The notes under the pieces: model-generated
The model's input: the letters and a program-made list of their open reading frames with translations, nothing else
Told to the model about the DNA's origin: nothing
Database searches by the model: none
Translations under genes and position numbers: made by a program
In this document: positions 56,426-64,000 of the stretch, in pieces
Layout of the letters: every line of letters begins with the position of its first letter
How positions within the stretch are numbered: position 1 is the stretch's first letter
NCBI RefSeq assembly: GCF_020782115.1
Contig: NZ_JAJGMW010000009.1
Coordinates: 62,001-126,000, forward strand
DNA from: Leeuwenhoekiella parthenopeia
Lineage (GTDB): Bacteria > Bacteroidota > Bacteroidia > Flavobacteriales > Flavobacteriaceae
Direction: 5' to 3'
DNA length: 64,000 nucleotides

Positions 56426-56836
56426 TTATTGATTTGGTACAATGATTTGGGTTTGCTCCCCGGTATTGGTATCTAAAATATTAATCACCAGTCCTTCCTG
56501 AGACTCATATACCTCAAGAGCAAGAGAACCAAAATTGTAGGTGCCCGCTTCGAGCCCTTCTCCTATTTGAGAGGCAAATAAACCGCGGGAAATTTGACTT
56601 AAAAGCTGTCTGTTGAGGTTGCTTGCAAATTGTTCAAGTTCTGATTGTCTGCCAAAGCGATCGCTATCGTCATTGGGATCGGTAAACGAATTTTGGGCAT
56701 TAGCAGAGCTTAAAAGCCATTGGTAGTTGAAGGTTTCACCACCAAAATTAGGGTTCTTTGGTTGATAGGTAAGTTGCTGACTATAACCCAAAGTACCGGC
56801 TAATAGAATAAAGGCTAAAAGTATTAGTTGTTTCAT
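56426..56836 (-). CDS. csgF: curli assembly protein CsgF
   Basis: A 136-residue secreted protein with signal peptide MKQLILLAFILLAGTLGYSQ. The mature N-terminus QLTYQPKNPNFGGETFNYQWLLSSANAQN is the CsgF signature that plugs into the CsgG pore and couples secretion to nucleation. The C-terminal half (GTYNFGSLALEVYESQEGLVINILDTNTGEQTQIIVP) matches the beta-hairpin region. Lies between csgE (4-base gap) and csgG (1-base gap). Confidence 0.9.
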   Translation of the reverse strand: MKQLILLAFILLAGTLGYSQQLTYQPKNPNFGGETFNYQWLLSSANAQNSFTDPNDDSDRFGRQSELEQFASNLNRQLLSQISRGLFASQIGEGLEAGTYNFGSLALEVYESQEGLVINILDTNTGEQTQIIVPNQ

Positions 56837-56840
56837 AGGA

Positions 56841-57611
56841 TCAATAACGTTGTACTGTATTTTGGTTTTTGTTGTTAAACTCGAGTTGTCTCATAACCTG
56901 CAGGATTGAATACTGAGCCATTTGTTTCAGGTATTCTGCAGCAGGTCTTATAAAAAATTCGAAAACCTTTTTTTCTGCGACAAATACTTCCATTTTTGTA
57001 TTACGTCCTAAAGCAAGGACTTCTTTAATGGTAACTATTTCTTCTCCATTTATATTCTTGGAGAGGTAATTAGAATAAAACTCTTTATAAAAATCACTTC
57101 CGGGTTTTGTTTTGGTATCCTCAACAACAATACCCCGCAAAACAAGACCGTCTTCCTTTGATTTGGCAACATCTGCATTAGCATTGGGCTGAATTACAGT
57201 AACAGTTGTATCATCTTCGGCAATCACCCCATTTTTAATAACCTTACGATCTTTCCCAACCAGATTACCGTCTGTATCATAAATTAAAAAAAGTATGATT
57301 GTATTTAGGTCTTCCCCGCCCTGTATTGTTTCTGAAAGGACTTCTAATCGTTCGTTGGGGTCTAAAACCAGCCGACCTTCTGTTTCTTCTTTTTCCAATT
57401 CATCATTTCCGCTTTGCGGATAGATAATTGAAAATTTGTACTGTATGCTTGTATTGATTGGTGTTTTATTTGAAATTAAGCCCTTAAAAATAAACATTCC
57501 GTTTTCCTCAGTTATATCAATTTCAGCAGAAATCTCTTTATTATAAAACTGCCCGTTGACAACGGCTGTGGTAAAAAAAAGGAAAAGCAATATTAGCTGC
57601 CTGGGACTCAT
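56841..57611 (-). CDS. csgE: CsgE with an N-terminal CsgC/CsgH-like domain
   Basis: A 256-residue secreted protein, twice the length of E. coli CsgE (129). After the signal peptide (to about residue 20), residues 25-128 form a separate beta-rich domain (EISAEIDITEENGMFIFKGLISNK ... LRVLDPNERLEVLSETI-type strands ... FLIYDTDGNLVGKDRKV) whose length and strand pattern recall the CsgC/CsgH chaperones that block curlin polymerisation. Residues 155-240 are CsgE: GLVLRGIVVEDTKTKPGSDFYKEFYSNY, TIKEVLALGRNTKMEVFVAEKKVFEFFIRP. CsgE caps the CsgG channel and selects substrates. The CsgE part is secure; the CsgC/H relation is by pattern only. Confidence 0.85.
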   Translation of the reverse strand: MSPRQLILLFLFFTTAVVNGQFYNKEISAEIDITEENGMFIFKGLISNKTPINTSIQYKFSIIYPQSGNDELEKEETEGRLVLDPNERLEVLSETIQGGEDLNTIILFLIYDTDGNLVGKDRKVIKNGVIAEDDTTVTVIQPNANADVAKSKEDGLVLRGIVVEDTKTKPGSDFYKEFYSNYLSKNINGEEIVTIKEVLALGRNTKMEVFVAEKKVFEFFIRPAAEYLKQMAQYSILQVMRQLEFNNKNQNTVQRY

Positions 57612-57625
57612 CTGGTCGAAAATAA

Positions 57626-58111
57626 TTAATTGAAATTTCGAACTATTATACTTTGCCCATCTCCGGTCATAGTGATTTTCATAGCTTCTGAAATGGAATT
57701 TCCTCCAAAAATATTGATGTCCTGATTATTACCATTTTGTATAAAAGTGCTGTTAACCACAGTATTATTGAAGAAGTTGTATTTGGCAAATGTATTTTGA
57801 TTGCCGTTTTGAATAACGGAAATATTTATTTCGTTTGCCCTATCGATCATCGATATGGTATTGTTTAAACCATTCTGATTAAATGCGAGATCAACATTAG
57901 AAGACTCTACAGATGTTTCTATAAGATTAGAAAGTCCCACCTGTACTATAAAAATGTTTGAATTTTCAGTTTGTTCAGCAGGCAGTGGAAGTTGTTTTGC
58001 TGAAGGAGTGTTGAGTTGGTAAATAACAGCCTGATCCAGTTCTTGTCCAAAACTAAAAAAGGATATTAAAAAAAGGGATAGTGCTACTATACTTTTAAAG
58101 GCTGTTTTCAT
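57626..58111 (-). CDS. minor curlin (CsgB-like nucleator candidate)
   Basis: A 161-residue secreted protein (signal peptide to about FFSFGQ). After a proline-containing spacer, the part from residue 45 has irregular curlin-like repeats: QVGLSNLIETSV, NQNGLNNTISMI, IQNGNQNTFAKY and IQNGNNQDINIF, with the Q-x-G-x-x-N core. It ends in a non-repeat tail (SISEAMKITMTGDGQSIIVRNFN). The weak repeats, the small size and the position as first gene of the csgEFG operon suggest the CsgB role of surface nucleator. Gap of 14 bases to csgE. Confidence 0.78.
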   Translation of the reverse strand: MKTAFKSIVALSLFLISFFSFGQELDQAVIYQLNTPSAKQLPLPAEQTENSNIFIVQVGLSNLIETSVESSNVDLAFNQNGLNNTISMIDRANEINISVIQNGNQNTFAKYNFFNNTVVNSTFIQNGNNQDINIFGGNSISEAMKITMTGDGQSIIVRNFN

Positions 58112-58212
58112 AATTGCTAGTTTTTCGTTTCAATATAAAATCAACATTCACGGGAATATTGAAAAATGATTAGGGTGTCAAAGATTTAATTCTACTCTAA
58201 ATTTAAAGAATT

Positions 58213-58264
58213 AAAGCAGTACGAATTTCGATCTGATAATTAAGACGTCATTCGTACTGCCTTT
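58213..58264 (-). terminator. inverted repeat between curlin gene and csgB-like gene
   Basis: AAAGCAGTACGAAT at 58213-58226 and ATTCGTACTGCCTTT at 58250-58264 form a stem with one mismatch and a loop of about 23 bases. On the minus strand it lies 20 bases after the curlin gene and about 100 bases before the csgB-like gene. The T-run after it is weak, so it may terminate only partly. Confidence 0.5.
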
Positions 58265-58283
58265 AAAAATTTATACTATAAAA

Positions 58284-59429
58284 TTAATTACTTTGTGTAA
58301 CTGTTGCTGAATTCATATCACCTGCCTGAGTAATAGTGCTCATTTGCATATTTCCTGACTGAAATACATCTGTCATATTACCGTCACCTAATTGATTAAT
58401 TGTGCTTAAGGAGCCGTAACTTCTAACATTCAACGGGCTTTGATTACCCTGAGCTACTGTATTTATATTACCGTCACCGGTGCTCACAATAGTTGACTCA
58501 TTATCACTACCAAACTGATCTACACTTGAATTATTAGAATTTCCTGTTTGATCAACATCAGACGTATTTACGTTTCCTCCAAATTGTCTTACGTCTGCAC
58601 GGTTTAAATCTCCGATTTGAGTAATTAAACTTTCGTTAAGATCGCTTAGTTGTCTTGTTCTTGCTGAGTTGTTATCACCTTCTTGGTCTGTTTCAGCAAG
58701 GTTATCATCACCTCTTTGTATTAAAGTAGATGCGTTATCTGAACCCATTTGATATGCATCGGCTATATTGTTGTTGGCTCCACTAGCTAACGAACTGGTT
58801 TGATCAATAACTGAACCGTTACCATTACCATTTTGAGAGGTAATGGCAGTATTCTCATCACCTTCCTGATTTACATCAGAAGTATTATAATCCCCAATTT
58901 GACTAACATTACTATTGTTGAGATCACCTACCTGCTCAACACTAGATTCATTATACTCACTAGGGTCTGAAGAAAAAGCTTGCTGAGCAACTATAGATCT
59001 ATTTCTAAAACCATCCTGAGAAACCTCACTGCTATTGAAATTACCAACACGAGATACAGTACCTCCACTATTTACAAAACCCTGTAACACTCTGGAATTA
59101 TTCTGAGATCCCATTTGAATAACTTCACTGTCATTGCCATCGTATACCTGCTGAACCTGAGAGGCGTTAAGTCTACCTGTAGAACTTACGGCACTAGTAT
59201 TACCATCTCCTAGCTGATTTACAGATGATCGGTTAATTGTACCATCTTGCATAACATCTGAGTCGTTCCCATCGCCAGTTTGGGTTACACCAGAAAGATT
59301 GTCTGCGCCCACCTGTGAGACCGCAGAAAGATTTGAATTTCCGGATTGAGATACATCACTTTCGTTTGATTGTGCGAATGCAACTGCTCCTAACATTAGA
59401 GCACTAGCGCATAAAATAACTTTCTTCAT
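58284..59429 (-). CDS. major curlin subunit, paralogue 1
   Basis: A 381-residue secreted amyloid protein (signal peptide to about AVAFAQ). The mature part is made of about sixteen repeats of about 22 residues following S-x5-Q-x-G-x-x-N-x5-Q (QVGADNLSGVTQTGDGNDSDVMQDG). Such repeats stack as beta-strands in curli fibres. It is much longer than E. coli CsgA (five repeats) and rich in Asp. Two breaks in the repeats occur: GFVNSGGTVSRVG near 115 and AFSSDPSEYN near 150. The first 190 residues and the last 20 closely match paralogue 2. Secreted through CsgG. Confidence 0.9.
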   Translation of the reverse strand: MKKVILCASALMLGAVAFAQSNESDVSQSGNSNLSAVSQVGADNLSGVTQTGDGNDSDVMQDGTINRSSVNQLGDGNTSAVSSTGRLNASQVQQVYDGNDSEVIQMGSQNNSRVLQGFVNSGGTVSRVGNFNSSEVSQDGFRNRSIVAQQAFSSDPSEYNESSVEQVGDLNNSNVSQIGDYNTSDVNQEGDENTAITSQNGNGNGSVIDQTSSLASGANNNIADAYQMGSDNASTLIQRGDDNLAETDQEGDNNSARTRQLSDLNESLITQIGDLNRADVRQFGGNVNTSDVDQTGNSNNSSVDQFGSDNESTIVSTGDGNINTVAQGNQSPLNVRSYGSLSTINQLGDGNMTDVFQSGNMQMSTITQAGDMNSATVTQSN

Positions 59430-59474
59430 AGTTGAAAAGTTTAATTAATAATATATAGAATGGTTAATAAATTC
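59430..59474 (-). promoter_or_regulatory. conserved curlin leader, copy 1
   Basis: Directly upstream of the start codon of curlin 1. It shares the element ATATATAGAATGGTTAATAA (plus-strand writing) and the AAAAGTTTTA-like stretch near the start codon with the leaders of curlins 2 and 3, while the flanking sequence differs. Confidence 0.7.
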
Positions 59475-59801
59475 TTTTAGACATACCTCGAAATAGATTT
59501 TCGCAGGTATCAATTTAAGGGGAGAAAATGTCAGCATTTCCTATTTATAGGAGTGAAATAACCAACAGAATAAAAATAAGTAAAAACTTATAAGGCCAGG
59601 CCATTCAAAGGCTCTTATTCGTTTAAATACAAATATCTTCGAAGTAAGTTTAATTGATTTTAAAAAAATCTTTTTCATTTATTTGACTGCAAAATTTATT
59701 CAGTAGAAATCGCTTTCAAAATTGTTTTAAAGTCCTCAAAAAGGGACTATTGAGACTTATAGATTTTCCAAAATTTAAGATATTCTCAATCAAATCGAAA
59801 T

Positions 59802-59832
59802 AAAAAAGGCTTACGTTACCGCAAGCCTTTTT
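59802..59832 (-). terminator. rho-independent terminator of curlin gene 2
   Basis: AAAAAAGGCTT and AAGCCTTTTTT form a stem with a 10-base loop, 22 bases beyond the curlin 2 stop codon on the minus strand, with A/T runs on both sides. Confidence 0.85.
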
Positions 59833-59853
59833 TACTCTTAGTTTAGAGAAAGC

Positions 59854-61065
59854 TTAATTAGTTTGTGTAACTGTTGCTGAATTCATATTACCCATTTGAG
59901 TTACGGTACTCATTTGCATATTACCAGATTGCATAACCGAGCTGTCATTTGAATTACCACTTTGAATCACATAAGACTCAGAGGCACCACCAGTTTGATT
60001 AACAGTACTAAAGTTAGAAATACCGGTTTGTGTTACTTCTGAAATATGACCAAAACCGTTTTGTACTGTATAACTTTCGTTACTATCACCTACCTGCATA
60101 ACTGTTGAAGTCTGAGAAGCACCTTTTTGCAGATCATCAGCAATATTAGAATCACCTAGCTGTGTTTGTGTCGCGGTATGGTTGCTGTTTGCCTGCGTGA
60201 TTGTTGCAGTGTTAAAGTCACCTTGCTGCATTTGTGTAGCAATAGAATTTAGCGTTCCTTGACCAGCTCCGTTAGCGAATGGTGAATCTTGTAATATGTC
60301 AGCAGTATTGTTATTCCCTATTTGCGTCTGATAAGCTTGATTAGTGGCAACTACATCACCGCTTCGGTTTTGCAAAATACTGGCAGTGTTAAGATTTCCG
60401 TTTTGGGTAATTTCAGCAATATTTGTCGCAGCAAATTGATCTACGTCTGCATCGTTATCGCTACCAGTTTGTGATACAATAGAAAGATGGTTAACACCTG
60501 CTTGATCAACATCAGAGACATTATAATCTCCAATTTGGTCAACAGTACTATTATTAAGGTCACCAATTTGATCCACGCTAGATACATTGTATTCACCTGG
60601 ATCTGATGATAACGCTTGTTGTCTAACTAAAGATGAGTTTCTAAAACCATCCTGAGATACAGTACTTGTATTAAAATTTCCTACACGCGATACAGTACCT
60701 CCACTGTTTACAAATCCCTGTAAAACTCTAGACCCGTTTTGAGATCCGTTTTGAGTTACCTCACTCTCGTTGCCGTTATACACTTGTTGAACTTGAGAAG
60801 AATTAAGTCTTCCTGTTGAACTTACAACACTTGTATTGGCATCTCCTAATTGATTGACCGAAGATCTGTTAATTGTACCGTCCTGCCTAACGTCAGAGTC
60901 GTTGTCGTCACCAGTTTGAGTTACACCGGAAAGGTTGTCTGCTCCAACCTGAGAGACAGCTGATAAGTTAGCATTACCAGTTTGCATCACATCACTTTCG
61001 TTTGACTGTGCGAATGCTATTGCTCCAAACATAAGAGCACCAGCACATAAAATAACTTTTTTCAT
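59854..61065 (-). CDS. major curlin subunit, paralogue 2
   Basis: A 403-residue secreted curlin with signal peptide MKKVILCAGALMFGAIAFAQ and about seventeen curlin repeats. Residues 1-190 and the C-terminal MQMSTVTQMGNMNSATVTQTN are nearly those of paralogue 1, including the odd GFVNSGGTVSRVG and LSSDPGEYN breaks, while the centre (about 195-370) differs (QAGVNHLSIVSQTGSDNDADVDQFAATN, ADILQDSPFANGAGQGT). It forms or modifies the amyloid fibre. Single transcription unit with its own leader and terminator. Confidence 0.9.
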   Translation of the reverse strand: MKKVILCAGALMFGAIAFAQSNESDVMQTGNANLSAVSQVGADNLSGVTQTGDDNDSDVRQDGTINRSSVNQLGDANTSVVSSTGRLNSSQVQQVYNGNESEVTQNGSQNGSRVLQGFVNSGGTVSRVGNFNTSTVSQDGFRNSSLVRQQALSSDPGEYNVSSVDQIGDLNNSTVDQIGDYNVSDVDQAGVNHLSIVSQTGSDNDADVDQFAATNIAEITQNGNLNTASILQNRSGDVVATNQAYQTQIGNNNTADILQDSPFANGAGQGTLNSIATQMQQGDFNTATITQANSNHTATQTQLGDSNIADDLQKGASQTSTVMQVGDSNESYTVQNGFGHISEVTQTGISNFSTVNQTGGASESYVIQSGNSNDSSVMQSGNMQMSTVTQMGNMNSATVTQTN

Positions 61066-61113
61066 AATAGAAAAGTTTTAGAATTAATAATATATAGAAT
61101 GGTTAATAAATAC
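61066..61113 (-). promoter_or_regulatory. conserved curlin leader, copy 2
   Basis: Upstream of curlin 2. It matches copies 1 and 3 over about 45 bases, including AATAGAAAAGTTTTA next to the start codon and ATATATAGAATGGTTAATAA (plus-strand writing). Confidence 0.75.
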
Positions 61114-61476
61114 ATAATGAGAAAGTTAAAATATAAAATACCTAAAGTTTATATCTCAGATCAGTTTGGCGAAGTTGGGATAAGCTCAATGTGATCTTAA
61201 AACTTACACTCGTTAAGAGGAGTCGCTAAATTAAAACAAAAGAAACCCTGCTGTTGTAGCATAATTGTATTATTCGACGAAATCGATTTTTAATTGGCTA
61301 TGATAAACTCTTTCATTTACTACCATCATAGAACCGGTAAAGGCAGAGGCTTAAATACTTGTTTTAAAATCAAAATCAATAATGAAGCTTTTTTCCTACA
61401 AAATTATACTGAATATACTCATTATCAATAAATTCCATATACAAAAAACACCCATTTGGCGGTACTTTAAATAAAA

Positions 61477-61500
61477 AAACCATTCTATTTAGAATGGTTT
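61477..61500 (-). terminator. rho-independent terminator of curlin gene 3
   Basis: AAACCATTCT and AGAATGGTTT form a perfect 10-bp stem with an ATTT loop; on the minus strand it runs into a T-run (TTTTTTTAT). It lies 22 bases beyond the curlin 3 stop codon. Confidence 0.85.
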
Positions 61501-61522
61501 TCAGAATTAGTTTTGCTTACAT

Positions 61523-62296
61523 TTAGTTACTCTGGGTAACACTTGAAACATTCATACTGCCCATTTGCATTACAGTACTTGTATGTGCATTTCCAGATTG
61601 CATTACAGTACTGGTATTGTTACTGCCTGATTGCATAACAGAGCTCCAATGATCCATTCCGTTTTGCATAACTGTTGAGGTATTAGCTGTTCCAGCTTGC
61701 GTTGACATAGACATATTCATACTTCCTATTTGATCAACATCTGCCACGTTGGCTGCGCCATCCTGAGAGATTTCTGAAGTATTATTTGCTCCCCTCTGGT
61801 TGGTATCACCTACATTACCCGTTCCTATTTGCATTATTGTGGCATCATTTTCTGATCCCCACTGATAATTGAGAGCAAAATTACCGTCACCATCCTGATC
61901 GATATCAGACATGTTGAAATTGCCCCCTCCCTGAGTCACTGTTGCTCTATTACCGTTACCTTCAGTGTCAATGTCGCTTTCGTTATCACTACTTAATTGC
62001 GTAACAAAAGCACGGTTGTCATTACCTAATTGTGTGGTAGTGGCAAGGTTTCTGTTTCGTCTTTGTCGAATTGTGGAGTTGTTGTTAACTCCGGTTTGTT
62101 CTACAACTGCTTCATTATCTACAGCACCGGGAGAAACGCTACCGGACTGATCTACATCAGATTTGTTAATAGAACCCATTTGTGTCACCATCGCATCGTT
62201 ACCGTTACCGGCTTGATTTACGATACTTTCGTTAGATTGAGCAAATGAAATTGCCCCAATGAATAACGCTGCTGCGCTTAAAACAATTTTTTTCAT
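61523..62296 (-). CDS. major curlin subunit, paralogue 3 (shorter)
   Basis: A 257-residue secreted curlin (signal peptide to about AISFAQ) with about ten curlin repeats, for example TRNLATTTQLGNDNRAFVTQL-type and STVMQSGNAHTSTVMQMG. Repeats close to the C-terminus are enriched in Met (STVMQ), and the protein ends with MGSMNVSSVTQSN, like the other two curlins. It is the first curlin gene of the set and has the same leader. The role could be fibre subunit or tip; this cannot be told from sequence. Confidence 0.9.
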   Translation of the reverse strand: MKKIVLSAAALFIGAISFAQSNESIVNQAGNGNDAMVTQMGSINKSDVDQSGSVSPGAVDNEAVVEQTGVNNNSTIRQRRNRNLATTTQLGNDNRAFVTQLSSDNESDIDTEGNGNRATVTQGGGNFNMSDIDQDGDGNFALNYQWGSENDATIMQIGTGNVGDTNQRGANNTSEISQDGAANVADVDQIGSMNMSMSTQAGTANTSTVMQNGMDHWSSVMQSGSNNTSTVMQSGNAHTSTVMQMGSMNVSSVTQSN

Positions 62297-62343
62297 AATA
62301 GAAAAGTTTTAAATTAATAATATATAGAATGGTTAATAAATAC
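62297..62343 (-). promoter_or_regulatory. conserved curlin leader, copy 3
   Basis: Upstream of curlin 3. Nearly identical to copy 2 over about 47 bases (AATAGAAAAGTTTTA, then ATATATAGAATGGTTAATAA in plus-strand writing); similarity fades beyond. Confidence 0.75.
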
Positions 62344-62707
62344 ATTTTAACATATTTGCGTAGTAAACAATTTACTTTTTGGAACCTCATACAATTCCAG
62401 CGCAAACATTTTCACCTAAGGGGTAAAACCGAAAGCATTTACAAGGGGAAGAATATATCTTTCGGTTAGCTAATGTAAGAAAAACAATACTGCTCAAAAC
62501 TGGAAAATAGAATTTTTCGACAAAAATCAACCTTACGAAATCCTTGTAGTTCTACAACATCGATCTTCATTGACCTTAGTGTAGATAAGGGGAAAACACC
62601 CTTTTTAAGATCGACAGACCAATTGTAAGAATTAGACTACCCGCTTTGTAAGCATTAAAAACATCTCCATAATGTTTCAATAACCTAAAGTTAACTTACG
62701 GCTCTTT
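62297..62707. other. intergenic region upstream of the curlin genes
   Basis: Non-coding and AT-rich, between the end of the glutamine synthetase gene and curlin 3. Apart from the curlin leader nothing definite is seen; there is no clear terminator for the glutamine synthetase gene. Confidence 0.5.
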
Positions 62708-64000
62708 TTAATGGAGGTTTAAAAGCTCTCTGTTCTTGGTAAGCGGCCAGAGCTTATCTTCAACCAGTAATTCCAACTTATCAGAAGCGTAACGAATCTT
62801 ATCAAAAAAGGGCAGCACGTTTTGGGTATAGGACACAGCGCGTTTGGCAACTTCTTCCTGATTGGCCACTTTACGAGCTTCTATCATTTCAAAAGTTAAG
62901 GTATTAATGGTTTTAATATATTCTGAGATTTTCTCAATAAGTACCAGCTGCTCCTGACCCAGCTTTTTGTGATCTGCTCCAAAAATCTCTTTGAGCCCTT
63001 TTACATTCTTGATGAGTAAATTTTGATAGCGTATGGCGGTTGGAATGATATGGTTTTGCGCAATATTGCCAAGCACTCTGCTCTCAATTTGAATGCGCTT
63101 TACATATTCTTCTAACTCAATTTCGTAGCGCGCTTTTAACTCGATCTCATTCATCACGCCGGTTTGTTCAAAAAGTTCAATAACCGGCCTGGTGATTTGT
63201 ATATTTAATGCTTCAGGGGTGGTCTTGTTGTTACTCAATTTTCGCTTTTTGGCTTCAGCCTCCCAACTCGCGCTGTAGCCATCTCCTTCAAAACGTATTT
63301 TTTTCGAAGCTTTTATGTATTCCCGCAACACATTGAAAATGGCATCATCCTTTTTCATGTTTTTGGAATCGATAAGCGCATCAACCTCATTCTTGAAGTC
63401 TGAAAGCTGTCGTGCAACGATCGTGTTTAAAACTACCATAGGCCGCGAACAATTGGTCGTGGACCCCACAGCCCTGAACTCAAATTTATTTCCTGTAAAC
63501 GCAAAAGGAGAGGTACGGTTGCGGTCTGTATTATCCAATAAAATTTCCGGGATTTTACCTACTACATTGAGTTTAAGATCGGTTTTTTCCTGAGGTGAAA
63601 GCTTACCGTCTGTCACCTTTTCCAGTTCGTCTAATACTTTGGTCAGTTGTTTTCCTATAAAAACCGACATAATTGCCGGCGGGGCTTCACTCGAACCTAA
63701 ACGATGATCATTAGCCGCTGAAGCTACTGATGCTCTTAGTAATTCTTCGTTATCCTGAACCGCCTTTATGGTATTGACAAAAAAGGTTAGAAACTGAAGG
63801 TTTTTTGTTGGCGTGGTTCCGGGACTTAACAAATTGATCCCGTTATCGGTCATCAACGACCAGTTGTTATGCTTTCCGCTTCCGTTTACTCCCGCAAATG
63901 GTTTCTCGTGAAAAAGTACTTTAAGATGATGCCGCTCTGCGATACGATCCATCAAATCCATGATTAAGGAGTTGTGATCTACCGCGAGATTGGCTTCCTC
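62708..64000 (-). CDS. glnN: glutamine synthetase type III, C-terminal part (partial)
   Basis: The 430 C-terminal residues are visible; the reading frame is open to the window edge, so the start lies beyond 64000. Typical GSIII features are FAGVNGSGKHNNWSLMTDNGINLL near the start of the visible part, NRTSPFAFTGNKFEFRAVGS, and the long helical C-terminal region ending TKNRELLNLH. GSIII enzymes (about 730 residues) make glutamine from glutamate and ammonia and are widespread in Bacteroidota. Not connected to the curli genes. Confidence 0.93.
   Translation of the reverse strand, partial: EEANLAVDHNSLIMDLMDRIAERHHLKVLFHEKPFAGVNGSGKHNNWSLMTDNGINLLSPGTTPTKNLQFLTFFVNTIKAVQDNEELLRASVASAANDHRLGSSEAPPAIMSVFIGKQLTKVLDELEKVTDGKLSPQEKTDLKLNVVGKIPEILLDNTDRNRTSPFAFTGNKFEFRAVGSTTNCSRPMVVLNTIVARQLSDFKNEVDALIDSKNMKKDDAIFNVLREYIKASKKIRFEGDGYSASWEAEAKKRKLSNNKTTPEALNIQITRPVIELFEQTGVMNEIELKARYEIELEEYVKRIQIESRVLGNIAQNHIIPTAIRYQNLLIKNVKGLKEIFGADHKKLGQEQLVLIEKISEYIKTINTLTFEMIEARKVANQEEVAKRAVSYTQNVLPFFDKIRYASDKLELLVEDKLWPLTKNRELLNLH

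Larger units (their letters stand above)
59430..59853. other. intergenic region between curlin genes 1 and 2
   Basis: Non-coding. Contains the conserved curlin leader (59430-59474) and the terminator of curlin gene 2 (59802-59832), listed separately. The AT-rich middle presumably holds the promoter of curlin gene 1, but no convincing -7/-33 pair was found. Confidence 0.55.
61066..61522. other. intergenic region between curlin genes 2 and 3
   Basis: Non-coding and AT-rich. It contains curlin leader copy 2 and the terminator of curlin 3 (61477-61500). No further ORF or repeat was recognised. Confidence 0.55.

Noticed and set aside
58284-62296. Short-period DNA repeats in the curlin genes as a CRISPR array
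   Set aside because: They are degenerate, in frame and match the curlin amyloid repeat.
1-64000. Insertion sequences, prophage or tRNA-linked integration
   Set aside because: No transposase, integrase, phage gene or tRNA gene was recognised on either strand.

Overview
The window comes from a member of the Flavobacteriaceae (Bacteroidota), most likely marine. Signs are two SusC/SusD pairs, a type IX secretion (T9SS) type-B sorted adhesin with a PorP/SprF partner, a type III glutamine synthetase, a DUF3078 protein, Bacteroidota-style promoters (-7 TAnnTTTG) and the absence of clear Shine-Dalgarno sequences. No RNA gene, insertion sequence, prophage or CRISPR array was seen.

Layout. 1-1.5 kb: end of a glycerate kinase gene and a GntP-type permease. 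1.8-10.7 kb (minus): OmpA/PD40 protein, PorP/SprF protein and a giant Ig-repeat adhesin that is split by a frameshift. 11.1-13.7 kb: divergent type II NADH dehydrogenase and fructose-1,6-bisphosphatase. 14-18 kb (minus): molybdate ABC transporter with an extra TOBE protein, a VOC protein and a DsbA/FrnE-like oxidoreductase. 18.1-32.4 kb: uronate catabolism, consisting of kdgF-uxuB, a LacI regulator, and a ten-gene minus-strand operon (kduI, kduD, uxaC, kdgK, eda, TRAP dctP-Q-M, uxaB, uxaA), preceded by a DUF4861 lipoprotein. 32.8-49.7 kb (plus): polysaccharide-uptake operon FAS1-SusC-SusD-FAS1-FAS1-SusC-SusD-sulfatase-rhaM, with the first SusC broken by one in-frame stop codon. 49.7-53.3 kb (minus): a conserved hypothetical protein, a membrane protein, DUF3078 and purM. 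53.5-62.3 kb (minus): a curli (functional amyloid) locus with a minor curlin, CsgE, CsgF, CsgG, a beta-propeller lipoprotein and three large curlin subunits. 62.7-64 kb: C-terminal part of type III glutamine synthetase, running off the window.

How it fits together. The uptake operon probably imports oligosaccharides of a sulfated, rhamnose- and uronate-containing polysaccharide, of rhamnogalacturonan or ulvan type. Unsaturated uronates would enter through KdgF, KduI and KduD; saturated galacturonate and glucuronate through UxaC, UxaB, UxaA and UxuB. KdgK and Eda then convert KDG to pyruvate and glyceraldehyde-3-phosphate, and Fbp allows gluconeogenesis. No polysaccharide lyase or glycoside hydrolase is encoded here, so depolymerases must lie elsewhere. 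A 19-bp palindrome upstream of kduI and a similar one upstream of uxuB suggest one shared regulator.

Most worth a second look: fasciclin-domain lipoproteins in the position normally held by SusE/F-like glycan binders; rearranged curli secretion parts (CsgE with a possible CsgC/CsgH-like N-terminal domain, CsgG with a C-terminal beta-barrel, a translationally coupled propeller lipoprotein); a leader conserved upstream of all three curlin genes; and two independent gene-breaking lesions.
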